DNA of 23,848 bases from Methanobacterium petrolearium. GTDB taxonomy: Archaea; Methanobacteriota; Methanobacteria; Methanobacteriales; Methanobacteriaceae. The DNA is taken from NCBI RefSeq assembly GCF_017873625.1, contig NZ_JAGGKL010000016.1:1-23848 (forward strand), read 5' to 3'. Position numbers and translations under genes: made by a program. Positions 7,296-14,857 of this stretch are shown here, piece by piece (position 1 is the first letter of the stretch; each line of letters starts with the position of its first letter). The notes under the pieces were generated by a model, which was given only the letters and a program-made list of their open reading frames with translations, made no database searches and was not told where the DNA came from.

Positions 7296-7968
7296 AACCA
7301 CGGTCTTTAACCTTTTTCAACATATTTAGAGCAGAATGGTAAGCTTGTTCAGTTATCTTCCCATCATCAAATGATGCTTTCAGTTCAAAAGTGATGTTTT
7401 CTACAGTTATCCTATTCCCTTTATTACGCAGATGAGCATAGGCCATGAGCAGTATAGGGTCTTCCTGAGCCAGTTCATAAATAGAAACCGGAGGGTTAAT
7501 TTCAGGTTCAGTTGTAACATTGGCATATATAATCTGTAAATTAACAGTTTTAGCATCAGGATTATCTGGTTGTAATGCTTTTACAGTCACACCGTTAACA
7601 TATTTATTAACTGTCTGGCGAAATCTGCTGAAATTCACAGAATACTTCTCATGCCAGTTTAATGGGGTTTTATTCACCACGTGATTCAAACTATCTATTA
7701 AATTGTAAAACACATCTCCATTTTTACCATAGACATTATCTGTTTCAGGATAGTAGGGAGTGGTGAATTCACAGACCCATTTTGTCAGATTTTTAGTATC
7801 AGTTATAATTATATAAAACTCAGCAACCTCCCTTTTACCCATAGGCATAGTTTTGAATTCTCCAACCACTATTTCACCAGTAATTTCATCACCAGGCGAA
7901 AGTTCGGTTAAATATTTCGTTTCATAATCATTCATATCTTTTTTGTCGATTAAACCAAAATCTAACAT
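7294..7968 (-). CDS. unknown protein, first gene of a pair with the PsbP-like gene
   Basis: A 224-residue soluble protein I do not recognise. Residues about 20-70 (LSPGDEITGEIVVGEFKTMPMG..., then FYIIITDTKNLTKWVCEF) look like a beta barrel of OB-fold type, but this is only a pattern impression. The last 60 residues (YELAQEDPILLMAYAHLRNKG... and ...TEQAYHSALNMLKKVKDRG) are helical. There is no signal peptide or Cys motif. ATG 7968 has GGGGT 6 nt upstream; ATG at residue 12 is an alternative. Its stop overlaps the RBS of the PsbP-like gene, so the two are probably co-transcribed. Function is unknown. Confidence 0.7.
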   Translation of the reverse strand: MLDFGLIDKKDMNDYETKYLTELSPGDEITGEIVVGEFKTMPMGKREVAEFYIIITDTKNLTKWVCEFTTPYYPETDNVYGKNGDVFYNLIDSLNHVVNKTPLNWHEKYSVNFSRFRQTVNKYVNGVTVKALQPDNPDAKTVNLQIIYANVTTEPEINPPVSIYELAQEDPILLMAYAHLRNKGNRITVENITFELKASFDDGKITEQAYHSALNMLKKVKDRG

Positions 7969-8070
7969 ATTTAAACCCCATTATACTATGGATTCAGTTA
8001 ATTAAATATCTTTTCAAATCAATAATTATAATTATAAGTTAATTTTCATCTATGTGTATAGCACGGATAA

Positions 8071-8142
8071 ATCATTACTTTAAATATTAAGTCATTCTGG
8101 CTGGTTTATGCCTATCACCCATTAAATTTTTTGAGTAATGAT
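8071..8142. promoter_or_regulatory. widely spaced inverted repeat upstream of the 8185 kinase
   Basis: ATCATTACT (8071-8079) and AGTAATGAT (8134-8142) are perfect 9-base inverted copies 54 bases apart. They flank a possible TATA-like TTTAAATATT (8080-8089). They could be two half-sites for one regulator or chance in AT-rich DNA. Nothing else was recognised between 7969 and 8184. Confidence 0.3.
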
Positions 8143-8184
8143 AACTTTTGATATAAGCTGGATAACATAAGGATGGGTTGGTAT

Positions 8185-11100
8185 ATGGCCAATGTGAAAA
8201 TTCTCCTGGTAGAAGCTAGAAACATAGATGCCATGAATATTAAGGAAACATTGGAATCCTTTAATTATGAAGTTCCATACGTTGCATCCAGTGGCATTGA
8301 AGCTATAAAAGAAGTACTAAAAATCATGCCAGATCTTATTTTAATGGACATTTTTCTTGAAGGGGAAATGAATGGGATCGACATGGCTTTTAAAATTAAA
8401 GAGCTAGGCATACCGTTCATATATCTAACAGCACATGCTGAGGCAGCAACGACTGAAAAGGCAATGGAAACAGAACCATATGGCTACATAATAAAACCAT
8501 TCAACAAAAATAAACTCAAATTCACCATTGAACATGCACTTTTACGGAAAAAAATGGAAGTTGAAACTTCCAAACAGATTTCACTGACCAGGGCTATAAA
8601 CCGGGTGCTGAAAGAATCATTAGTTAGCAAATCACCTGATGATGTTGCCCGCGTATGTCTGGAAGTATTGGAGAAGTTAACAGATAGTAAGTTAGGTTTT
8701 ATCGGTGAAGTGAATTCTGCAGGACGTTTTGACATCATTAAGATCAGTGATCCTGGTTGGGCTGCAAGTGCAATACCTAAATCAAAGGCGTTAAAGTTAA
8801 TTAAGAATATAGAAATTTGTGGCTACTGGACCAGGGCCATTAGGACTGGGAAATCCGTGATAGTGAATGATCCAGCTTCAGATCCTGAACATTTAGGTGA
8901 ACCTGATGGACACCCCACCATCACCTCTTTCATGGGTGTGCCCTTAAAACAGGATGATGAAATGGTGGGGATGATTGCGTTAGCCAATAAAAAATCTCCA
9001 TACAATCAGGATGATCTTCATGCAGTTGAAACCATTTCTGTAGCATTTTTAGAAGTTTTACAACATAAAAAAACAGAAATCACCCGCCAAAAAAATGAAA
9101 AACTTTTCCGTGCTGTTGCAGAATCTGCAGTTGATGCCATTGTAACCACCACTGTTAACGGAATAATCAAATACTTCAACCACAGCCTAGAAGAGATTTT
9201 TGGGTATAGAAAGGAAGAACTTACCGGTAAACCATTAACAACCCTCATGCCAGAAAGATACCAGAATACATATCTTGAGGAATTGGAAAGATTCAAAGAA
9301 ATAGGAGAACATAGATTAATAGGTAGAACCGTTGTAACCACAGGATTGAAAAAAGATGGAACTGAATTTCCCTTTGAAATGTCACTAGCCTCCTGGAAAT
9401 CTGGGGAAAAAACTTTTTTCACCTCAATAATCCGTGACTTGACTGAAAAAAAAGAAGCAAAACAAGAACTAAAATGGAGTGAATATCGGCTGAAAATGGC
9501 CATGGATATTGCCAATCTGGTTTACTGGGAATATGATAGTAAAAAAGATCTCTTCACATTCAATGACCAGTTCTATGCACTCTATGGTACCACAGCAGAT
9601 GAACAGGGTGGTTACCAGATGCCAATTCAGGTATATATTGATCGCTTCGTTGCCCCTGAAGAACGTGCTTTAATATCAGCAAAAGTGGGTAACTCCTTCC
9701 AAACTAAAGATCTCAGTTATTTCAATTCATTTAAACACTGGATAATACGTTCTGATGGTGAAAGAAGATTCATGATGGTGCGTGCAAGATACATGCGGGA
9801 TGAAAATGGGGAAAAAATCGCAATTTACGGTGCCAGTCAGGATATAACTGAACAAAAAAGGGCTGAAGAAGCGTTAGCAGAATCTGAAAGGCGCATGGCA
9901 GAGATAATTAATTTTCTTCCTGACGCCACCTTTGCCATTGATGATAATGGGAAAGTAATTTCCTGGAACCGGGCAATTGAAGAGATGACTGGTGTTGTGT
10001 CTGAGGATATTCTGGGAAAAGGAAACTACGAGTACTCCATTCCCTTTTACAAAACCCGCCGACCACTACTGGTTGATCTGACAAATTCATCCTCTGAAGA
10101 GATCAATCAGTTCTACAAAACCACTAGAACCAAAGGGGAAGTGTTAACATCTGAAGCCAGCCTGACTCTTCAAGGTGACAATAAAATTCTTAAAATCAAT
10201 GCTGTGCCTTTCTACGACAGTAAAGGAGACTATTGCGGTGGTATTGAGTCAATAAGGGATATTACTGAGATGAAAGAATCCCGTAGAAAGATCAATCGGG
10301 AACTGGAAATCAACAAATCACTGGCCAACATATACGTACCCCTGGTTTCACCATCATCCACCATTGAAAATGTTGGCAGGGCCATACTAAATGAAGCTCG
10401 AAAATTAACTGGATGTAGTTATGGTTTTGCATCGGCTGTGGATTCTACAAGCTATGATCTTATCAGCGAAACCCTGGCAGTGATGATGTCTGATTATCAA
10501 GAAGGAGAATTTCCCCAATTGGATGAAAAATATGCAAAAATACTAAAACAGTCACTTGCTGATTGTAACTCCACATTCATCAATTTTCTCAATGATCATC
10601 ATTCTGATGCGGATATTCCTCCAGGGGATCGTGAATTAGAGAACTTACTCATTGTGCCAGTAGTTCTCGGTGATGAGAGGGTAGGTCAGATCACTTTGAT
10701 AGATACTCCTGAAGATTACACTGATGACGATTTAAAAGCCATTGAAAGATTAGCTGTTTTTTATGCCCTGGCAATTCAGAATAAACGAGCTGATGAGGAA
10801 ATCAAACAGTCCCTTGAAGATAATAAGATTTTACTCCGGGAAGTTCACCACCGGGTTAAAAATAACATGCAAATCATCTCCAGCCTACTGAACCTGCAAA
10901 TTAACTATGAAGATGAACAACAAGCTGTGAATGTGTTAAAAGAAAGTCAGGGAAGGGTTAAAAGTATGTCAATGGTACACGAAAAACTCTACCAGTCACC
11001 CAGTTTCACAAAGATAGATTTCAAAAACTATGTGGAACAACTCGTCAAGGATATATTCTACTCCTATGGGATCAACAATGAGGATATTGAAATAGTAATG

Positions 11101-11436
11101 GATATAGAGAATATAGAAATAGGCATTGACACTGCCATCCCATGTGGTTTGATCATCAACGAACTGGTTACCAACACTGTCAAATATGCATTCCCACAAA
11201 ACAAAGGTATCCTTTACATCAAACTCAAATCAGTTAAGAATAAGATAAAACTGGTAATCGCTGATAATGGTATAGGAATGTCAGAAGACTTTGACTTCAC
11301 CAACAGTGATTCACTGGGTTTGCAACTGGTTAACAATTTAGTGACACAAATAGATGGCCAGATCTCACTGGATCAAATTCATGGAACTGCTTTTACCATA
11401 ACTTTCCAGGAATTAAAATATAAAAAGAGGATTTAA
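8185..11436 (+). CDS. receiver-GAF-PAS-PAS-PAS-GAF sensor histidine kinase
   Basis: A 1083-residue cytoplasmic kinase with no membrane helix. Domains in order: receiver (about 4-120; phosphoacceptor Asp55 in PDLILMDIF, Thr82, Lys104 in YIIKPF), GAF (about 135-300), PAS (about 304-430, with FGYRKEELTGKP), PAS (about 435-555, ending QDITEQKRAEE), PAS (about 565-690), GAF (about 710-865), HisKA_2 (REVHHRVKNNMQ, His888/889) and HATPase (N box CGLIINELVTN, G1 ADNGIGM, G2 LGLQLVNNLVTQIDG). The receiver's acidic pocket is reduced: ILLVEAR replaces the usual ILLVEDD, keeping Glu10 but losing the second acid. It probably integrates several small-ligand or redox inputs. ATG 8185 is chosen because it sits just before KILLVE; ATG 8173, four codons earlier, is possible. 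The kinase core is closely related to that of the 4077 gene. Confidence 0.9.
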   Translation: MANVKILLVEARNIDAMNIKETLESFNYEVPYVASSGIEAIKEVLKIMPDLILMDIFLEGEMNGIDMAFKIKELGIPFIYLTAHAEAATTEKAMETEPYGYIIKPFNKNKLKFTIEHALLRKKMEVETSKQISLTRAINRVLKESLVSKSPDDVARVCLEVLEKLTDSKLGFIGEVNSAGRFDIIKISDPGWAASAIPKSKALKLIKNIEICGYWTRAIRTGKSVIVNDPASDPEHLGEPDGHPTITSFMGVPLKQDDEMVGMIALANKKSPYNQDDLHAVETISVAFLEVLQHKKTEITRQKNEKLFRAVAESAVDAIVTTTVNGIIKYFNHSLEEIFGYRKEELTGKPLTTLMPERYQNTYLEELERFKEIGEHRLIGRTVVTTGLKKDGTEFPFEMSLASWKSGEKTFFTSIIRDLTEKKEAKQELKWSEYRLKMAMDIANLVYWEYDSKKDLFTFNDQFYALYGTTADEQGGYQMPIQVYIDRFVAPEERALISAKVGNSFQTKDLSYFNSFKHWIIRSDGERRFMMVRARYMRDENGEKIAIYGASQDITEQKRAEEALAESERRMAEIINFLPDATFAIDDNGKVISWNRAIEEMTGVVSEDILGKGNYEYSIPFYKTRRPLLVDLTNSSSEEINQFYKTTRTKGEVLTSEASLTLQGDNKILKINAVPFYDSKGDYCGGIESIRDITEMKESRRKINRELEINKSLANIYVPLVSPSSTIENVGRAILNEARKLTGCSYGFASAVDSTSYDLISETLAVMMSDYQEGEFPQLDEKYAKILKQSLADCNSTFINFLNDHHSDADIPPGDRELENLLIVPVVLGDERVGQITLIDTPEDYTDDDLKAIERLAVFYALAIQNKRADEEIKQSLEDNKILLREVHHRVKNNMQIISSLLNLQINYEDEQQAVNVLKESQGRVKSMSMVHEKLYQSPSFTKIDFKNYVEQLVKDIFYSYGINNEDIEIVMDIENIEIGIDTAIPCGLIINELVTNTVKYAFPQNKGILYIKLKSVKNKIKLVIADNGIGMSEDFDFTNSDSLGLQLVNNLVTQIDGQISLDQIHGTAFTITFQELKYKKRI

Positions 11437-11471
11437 CTATTTATCTAGATAAAATGATTAAAAGGATAAAA

Positions 11472-11563
11472 AAAAGAGAATATCTTAAGGATATAAAAGA
11501 GAATATCTTAAGGACATAAAAGAGAATAAATTAAGGAATAAAGAGAGAGTAAATTGAAGCTAT
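11472..11563. repeat. four tandem copies of a 22-24 bp repeat after the kinase gene
   Basis: Units start at 11472, 11495, 11518 and 11540. The first two are AAAAGAGAATATCTTAAGG followed by ATAT or ACAT. The third and fourth are increasingly diverged (AATAAATTAAGG, then GAGTAAATTGAAG). A perfect palindrome, TTTATCTAGATAAA (11440-11453), lies between the kinase stop and the array. The array is purine-rich on the plus strand. Confidence 0.8.
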
Positions 11564-11908
11564 AAAACTTGACAAGTATTAATAGGTTCCTTGACATTTT
11601 TACCTAATTACCATACATCTGGAAATAAACTGGGTGTAAAGTTGGAATAACTATTTTTAAGATAAAAGATTTATTTATTAAACAGAGTCCTTTAAGGATT
11701 GGTTAAACAAAGCCCCGTGAAGACCTAATCCGAACTGTTCGTATGATGTTTATATGGGATTATCAACAATCATCAATGTTCTATGCAACTATCGTAACTG
11801 CCAAAGTTTGAATACAACTACTTTAATTGCTGATGTTTGAATACAATAATCGCAAATTTTTTTTAAAATATTGATCCCATAGATCTAAAAAAAATTGAGG
11901 TATTTATA
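11564..11908 (+). promoter_or_regulatory. long intergenic region with a paired direct repeat
   Basis: No protein gene was seen. GTTTGAATACAA occurs exactly twice, at 11806-11817 and 11835-11846, 29 bases start to start (nearly three helical turns). This lies just before a TATA-like TTTAAAATATT near 11862-11872 and the 11909 gene. Upstream, TAATCC and GGATTA flank a small CGAACTGTTCG hairpin around 11730-11761; it could be structured RNA but is unproven. GAGGT 7 nt before ATG 11909 is the ribosome binding site. Confidence 0.4.
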
Positions 11909-12247
11909 ATGGTTTATGACATGATATTACCGGCCGTACCATTTATAGGAGGATATCTGGTAACTTACGGCCTTTACAAGTTTAATATAATTAAAAAATC
12001 AGTTCATGTGAATATATGGAATATGATTATAGGTCTGGCATTCCTGATATCTGGTGGTGCAGGTTTCATTCTTCTGATACTACTGGAGATTGGTGTTACC
12101 CTACCAATAAATCAACCTTTACTTTACTGGCATGTTGAATTAGGGGTGAGCTTGGTATTGGTTACAGTTTTCCACTTCCACGCATATTGGAAGTCTGCCA
12201 GAACCATGTTTGTATCTGCAAAAAGGAGGTCTCAAAATAAAACTTAA
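11909..12247 (+). CDS. three-helix membrane protein with conserved His (possible heme b binding)
   Basis: A 112-residue protein with three membrane helices (about 5-24, 40-64 and 75-96). Conserved His positions, shared with the next gene, are H-x3-WN at the start of helix 2, YWHVE at the start of helix 3, and FHFHAYWK at its end. This pattern resembles DUF4405/cytochrome-b-like proteins, in which membrane His residues ligate heme. It is a probable redox or sensory subunit in the cytoplasmic membrane. ATG 11909 has GAGGT 7 nt upstream. Its last 11 bases overlap the proposed start of the next gene, so translation is probably coupled. Heme binding is inferred from residue pattern only. Confidence 0.7.
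   Translation: MVYDMILPAVPFIGGYLVTYGLYKFNIIKKSVHVNIWNMIIGLAFLISGGAGFILLILLEIGVTLPINQPLLYWHVELGVSLVLVTVFHFHAYWKSARTMFVSAKRRSQNKT
12221..12239 (+). promoter_or_regulatory. strong RBS pointing to an ATA codon
   Basis: AAAAGGAGGT (12221-12230) is a near-ideal ribosome binding site. It is followed by CTCAAA and then ATA (12237-12239), which begins the signal peptide of the next gene. The spacing of 6 nt is ideal. The nearest standard starts are TTG 12210, which is upstream of the RBS, and ATG 12300, which would cut the signal peptide. Confidence 0.55.
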
Positions 12248-13280
12248 AGATAAAATAATCACCGCACTTTCAGCCATCCCCTTTATTGCAGGTGCTACTA
12301 TGAGTGCTAGCTGTGCGGCATGCCCTTATTATGGATTGAGCTGCACTTATCCTGGACAATGCCCACGTTTCATAGATTCAGGTGGTGATGGAATATGTGA
12401 TCTAGCCCAATCCAGTACTACCACTTCCTCCAGTGACACTCCATCCAGCTATGATAGTACCAGCACTGACTCAGCAAGCGTCAGTGATTCTGGGTCATCA
12501 GTTTCCACCCAGGATCAGACCGTTCAGTCGAATAGTGTATCTGCCGACACCTTGAATAATGGTTCAGAGGCAAATGCCAGTGCAGCAGCAGACCATGGAA
12601 CCGGGGTTGACACCACCACCACCCCTGATGGCACAGATTATCACCTGTTCCCGGTTAGTTTGATATTAATAGGCCTGTATCTATTCACCCATCTTTTGTT
12701 CAGTAAAGGTATACTGAGCCAGAAAAAACATCGCAGACTATGGAACCTTCTTTTAACAGCAGGATACGCAGGAACAGGAATCACAGGAATACTGTTAATA
12801 TTAATCATTAACCTGGGAATTAAAACTGCCCTGAACCCTTCTGTAACTTTCTGGCATGTGGAACTGTCTATACTGATGGTGATGGCAACATTATTCCACA
12901 TTCACCTGTACTGGAAACCCTTCAAGAACATGTTCACGGTTCTTTTCGGTTTTAAAAGTCGTGGAGGGAAAAATCTTAAAAAACCAGCATCCCTCCTGGC
13001 TGCAGTGGCCCTTATTGGTATGGTAGTTGTATCTGGACAGTACTTCAGTTCATCCCTGGATGGAAATGAAGCCGTTGTTCAGGTAAACGGTACCAACAAC
13101 AGTGCTACCAATGTTACCAATGACTCTGCAATAACAGATTATGAATCTCAAAGTGTTGAGGAAACCACAGATACCGAACAGGTGACTGGAACGTATACTT
13201 CTGATCAGGAGGAATCCCAGTCTGTTCAGGATACCAGCACCTCGGGAAGCAAGAATAGAAATGGTAAAAACCGGAACTAA
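12237..13280 (+). CDS. exported Cys-rich / three-helix His membrane protein
   Basis: About 347 residues if started at ATA 12237. Order: signal peptide-like (I/M)KLKDKIITALSAIPFIAGA; a Cys-rich exported segment with CAACPYYGLSC, QC and DSGGDGICD (five Cys and a Ca-binding-like Asp/Gly loop, possibly a metal or Fe-S site); a Ser/Thr-rich linker; three helices that match the 11909 protein (KKHRRLWN, FWHVEL, FHIHLYWK all conserved); a fourth helix (SLLAAVALIGMVVVSGQYF); and a Ser/Thr/Asn-rich outside tail. The gene probably arose by duplication of the same core as its neighbour and forms a complex with it. A standard caller would start at TTG 12210 (no RBS) or ATG 12300 (signal peptide damaged). 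T-rich DNA follows the stop. Confidence 0.72.
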   Translation: MKLKDKIITALSAIPFIAGATMSASCAACPYYGLSCTYPGQCPRFIDSGGDGICDLAQSSTTTSSSDTPSSYDSTSTDSASVSDSGSSVSTQDQTVQSNSVSADTLNNGSEANASAAADHGTGVDTTTTPDGTDYHLFPVSLILIGLYLFTHLLFSKGILSQKKHRRLWNLLLTAGYAGTGITGILLILIINLGIKTALNPSVTFWHVELSILMVMATLFHIHLYWKPFKNMFTVLFGFKSRGGKNLKKPASLLAAVALIGMVVVSGQYFSSSLDGNEAVVQVNGTNNSATNVTNDSAITDYESQSVEETTDTEQVTGTYTSDQEESQSVQDTSTSGSKNRNGKNRN

Positions 13281-13297
13281 AAAAAATTAAAAAAAAA

Positions 13298-13320
13298 TCT
13301 TTTTATATACCCTTTTTTTT
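13298..13320 (+). terminator. T-rich terminator of the 11909-13280 pair
   Basis: TCTTTTTATATACCC is followed by eight T (13313-13320) starting 18 bases after the stop. Archaeal RNA polymerase terminates at such T tracts without a stem. Confidence 0.5.
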
Positions 13321-13396
13321 ATTAAAAAACCCATTATTATTTTTTTTAAAAGGAATGCCCTCTTATTTTATCCTTTCACAAAAATATCTCTAAAAA

Positions 13397-13445
13397 TTTA
13401 TATAATATGTGAAAAGTAATTTTAATTGTTAATATTACGTAATAT
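13397..13445 (+). promoter_or_regulatory. TATA box and perfect 14-bp palindrome before the 13496 gene
   Basis: TTTATATAA (13397-13405) is a good TATA box, giving a start site near 13427. ATATTACGTAATAT (13432-13445) is a perfect 14-base palindrome directly after that position. The site is well placed for a repressor dimer. CAGGGA (13485-13490) is the RBS for ATG 13496. Confidence 0.5.
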
Positions 13446-13495
13446 CTGTTGTGTAAATTTTTTAGTTATTACCAAAAAGAATGGCAGGGATAAAA

Positions 13496-13699
13496 ATGGC
13501 ACTTTTTGAAAACATAAAGCAAAAGTTGGGTAGAGGGAAAAATAAAAAAGGTTTCTTGGTGTGTGAAAAGTGTGGAGGCTATTATGAACTGCAACCTGGA
13601 GAATCTCCTGAAGATTTTGCAGCCTGTGAATGTGGTGGGGATTTAAACTATACAAAAACATTTAACATTCCTAACCAGGATAGTGAGAATAAAAAATAG
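13496..13699 (+). CDS. small zinc-ribbon protein, standalone GYY module
   Basis: A 67-residue protein: a basic N-terminus (KQKLGRGKNKKG), then LVCEKCGGYYELQPGESPEDF and ACECGG, with zinc ligands C-x2-C and C-x-C, and a polar tail. The module is nearly the same as the C-terminus of 3109-3765 and the N-terminus of the 13864 gene. ATG 13496 is chosen because CAGGGA lies 5 nt upstream; ATG 13481 is in frame with a weaker site and would add MAGIK. It probably binds one zinc ion; the partner is unknown. A hairpin and T10 tract follow. Confidence 0.78.
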   Translation: MALFENIKQKLGRGKNKKGFLVCEKCGGYYELQPGESPEDFAACECGGDLNYTKTFNIPNQDSENKK

Positions 13700-13722
13700 A
13701 TAATCAGCAGTTTGTATATGGA

Positions 13723-13803
13723 AATGGATGATACTATCCATTCTTAGGACTGTGGGAAAGATATCGCAACATGAACTTCCAGAATCTAACTGGTTTTTTT
13801 TTT
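13723..13803 (+). terminator. hairpin and T10 tract after the 13496 gene
   Basis: AATGGAT (13723-13729) and ATCCATT (13736-13742) form a 7-bp stem with a 6-nt loop. An uninterrupted run of ten T lies at 13794-13803. The T run is the probable terminator; the hairpin could be an RNA 3' structure. It separates the two GYY genes into different transcripts. Confidence 0.5.
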
Positions 13804-13863
13804 ACTTTCCATTTCCAATCACATATTGTACTGGCGAAGATCAGTTTCAGGTAGATGATTTTA

Positions 13864-14811
13864 ATGGGTTACTTGATCTGTGAGAAATGTGAAGGATATT
13901 ACCAGCTTCAGGAAGAAGAAGATCCCGATGATTTCAAGTCCTGTGAATGTGGCGGGAAATTGATATTTGTTAGAAATCTCATTGATTATTATGGTGAAAC
14001 CCTGGATGAATCCCTGATTAAAAAAGATGCTGAAAAGAGATTGGAACCAGATTTAGAACCCGGAACAAGAAAATTACCTGTTCTTAACATGAAGTCTCTA
14101 TTTTTAGGTGGGGTAGTGTGGGTGGCTTTAGATTCACTTCTTTACAAAGTATCCATTTATAATACTGATGGTATTGCTGTTTTTTCCCTGCTGTTTGCCC
14201 AACTTTTTGGCGGTCTGGTGGCAGGTTACCTGTCTGGTAAGGAAATTAAGGCAGGTATCATAAACGGCTTCATTGTTGGAATCTTTTTTACAATTATTTT
14301 GATTATATTAAGGTTACCTATCACCAGTTCAAACCCTTCACTTATTTTAATGGCTTTAATTGGATCATCAACCCTGCTTGCGATTATTGGCGGAGTAATT
14401 GGTGTTTGCATAAATCAAAAAACTGTGAAAAAAGATGAAAACAGATCTGGTAAAACAGTTGAGTTTACTGAACGTGTTGCTACCAATGAGGATTGGCCTA
14501 AGAATTTAGCAGTTTGGCTTGCTGGTTTGGGTGTTTTGTTCTTGTTTTTATATTTCCCCATATTTGGTGGTATTCTCATCCTGTTTTCACTGTTAATTTA
14601 TGTCTCCAGGAACTTCATGATTATATATGCCTTTGTAGGTGCATATTTAGGTTATACTTTCATTCAGGCGATTTTTGGGGTTATGGGCCTGTTTTATGCC
14701 AATATGAGTACCTATGAAACAGAGGCCATGTACAGTTTTGTAGCTTTAACCATATTTAACCTGGTTGTTTCAGGCTACGTGCTTTATAAAACCAGAAAAT
14801 TGGATAAATAA
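13864..14811 (+). CDS. GYY zinc-ribbon fused to a polytopic membrane protein
   Basis: A 315-residue protein. Residues 1-35 are the GYY zinc module (LICEKCEGYYQL, DPDDF, CECGG). After a linker come about seven hydrophobic helices in two blocks: about 80-185, Gly-rich helices resembling DUF5518-type archaeal proteins (GGLVAGYLSGKEIKAGIINGF and ALIGSSTLLAIIGGVIG), and about 210-310 (LFLFLYFPIFGGILILF, NFMIIYAFVGAYLGY and FVALTIFNLVVSGYV). The zinc head should face the cytoplasm. ATG 13864 is chosen because MGYLICEKC matches the start of the 44-aa paralogue (MRYFICRKC); ATG 13855, three codons earlier, is possible. DUF5518 likeness is tentative, and the transport or sensing role is unknown. Confidence 0.78.
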   Translation: MGYLICEKCEGYYQLQEEEDPDDFKSCECGGKLIFVRNLIDYYGETLDESLIKKDAEKRLEPDLEPGTRKLPVLNMKSLFLGGVVWVALDSLLYKVSIYNTDGIAVFSLLFAQLFGGLVAGYLSGKEIKAGIINGFIVGIFFTIILIILRLPITSSNPSLILMALIGSSTLLAIIGGVIGVCINQKTVKKDENRSGKTVEFTERVATNEDWPKNLAVWLAGLGVLFLFLYFPIFGGILILFSLLIYVSRNFMIIYAFVGAYLGYTFIQAIFGVMGLFYANMSTYETEAMYSFVALTIFNLVVSGYVLYKTRKLDK

Positions 14812-14857
14812 TGTATTTTAAGGGATGTATCCATGATAAAAGGAAAATGGTATTAAA

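Noticed and set aside
9018..9515. 165-aa reverse reading frame inside the large kinase gene
   Set aside because: It lies opposite a clear GAF/PAS region with conserved motifs; it is a shadow frame without domain signal.
11730..11761. Structured non-coding RNA or riboswitch
   Set aside because: There is only a short hairpin and a 6-base outer pair; no known RNA class can be recognised by eye.
12300..13280. ATG 12300 as start of the Cys-rich membrane protein
   Set aside because: It would remove most of the signal peptide, and there is no ribosome binding site before it, while AAAAGGAGGT lies at 12221-12230.
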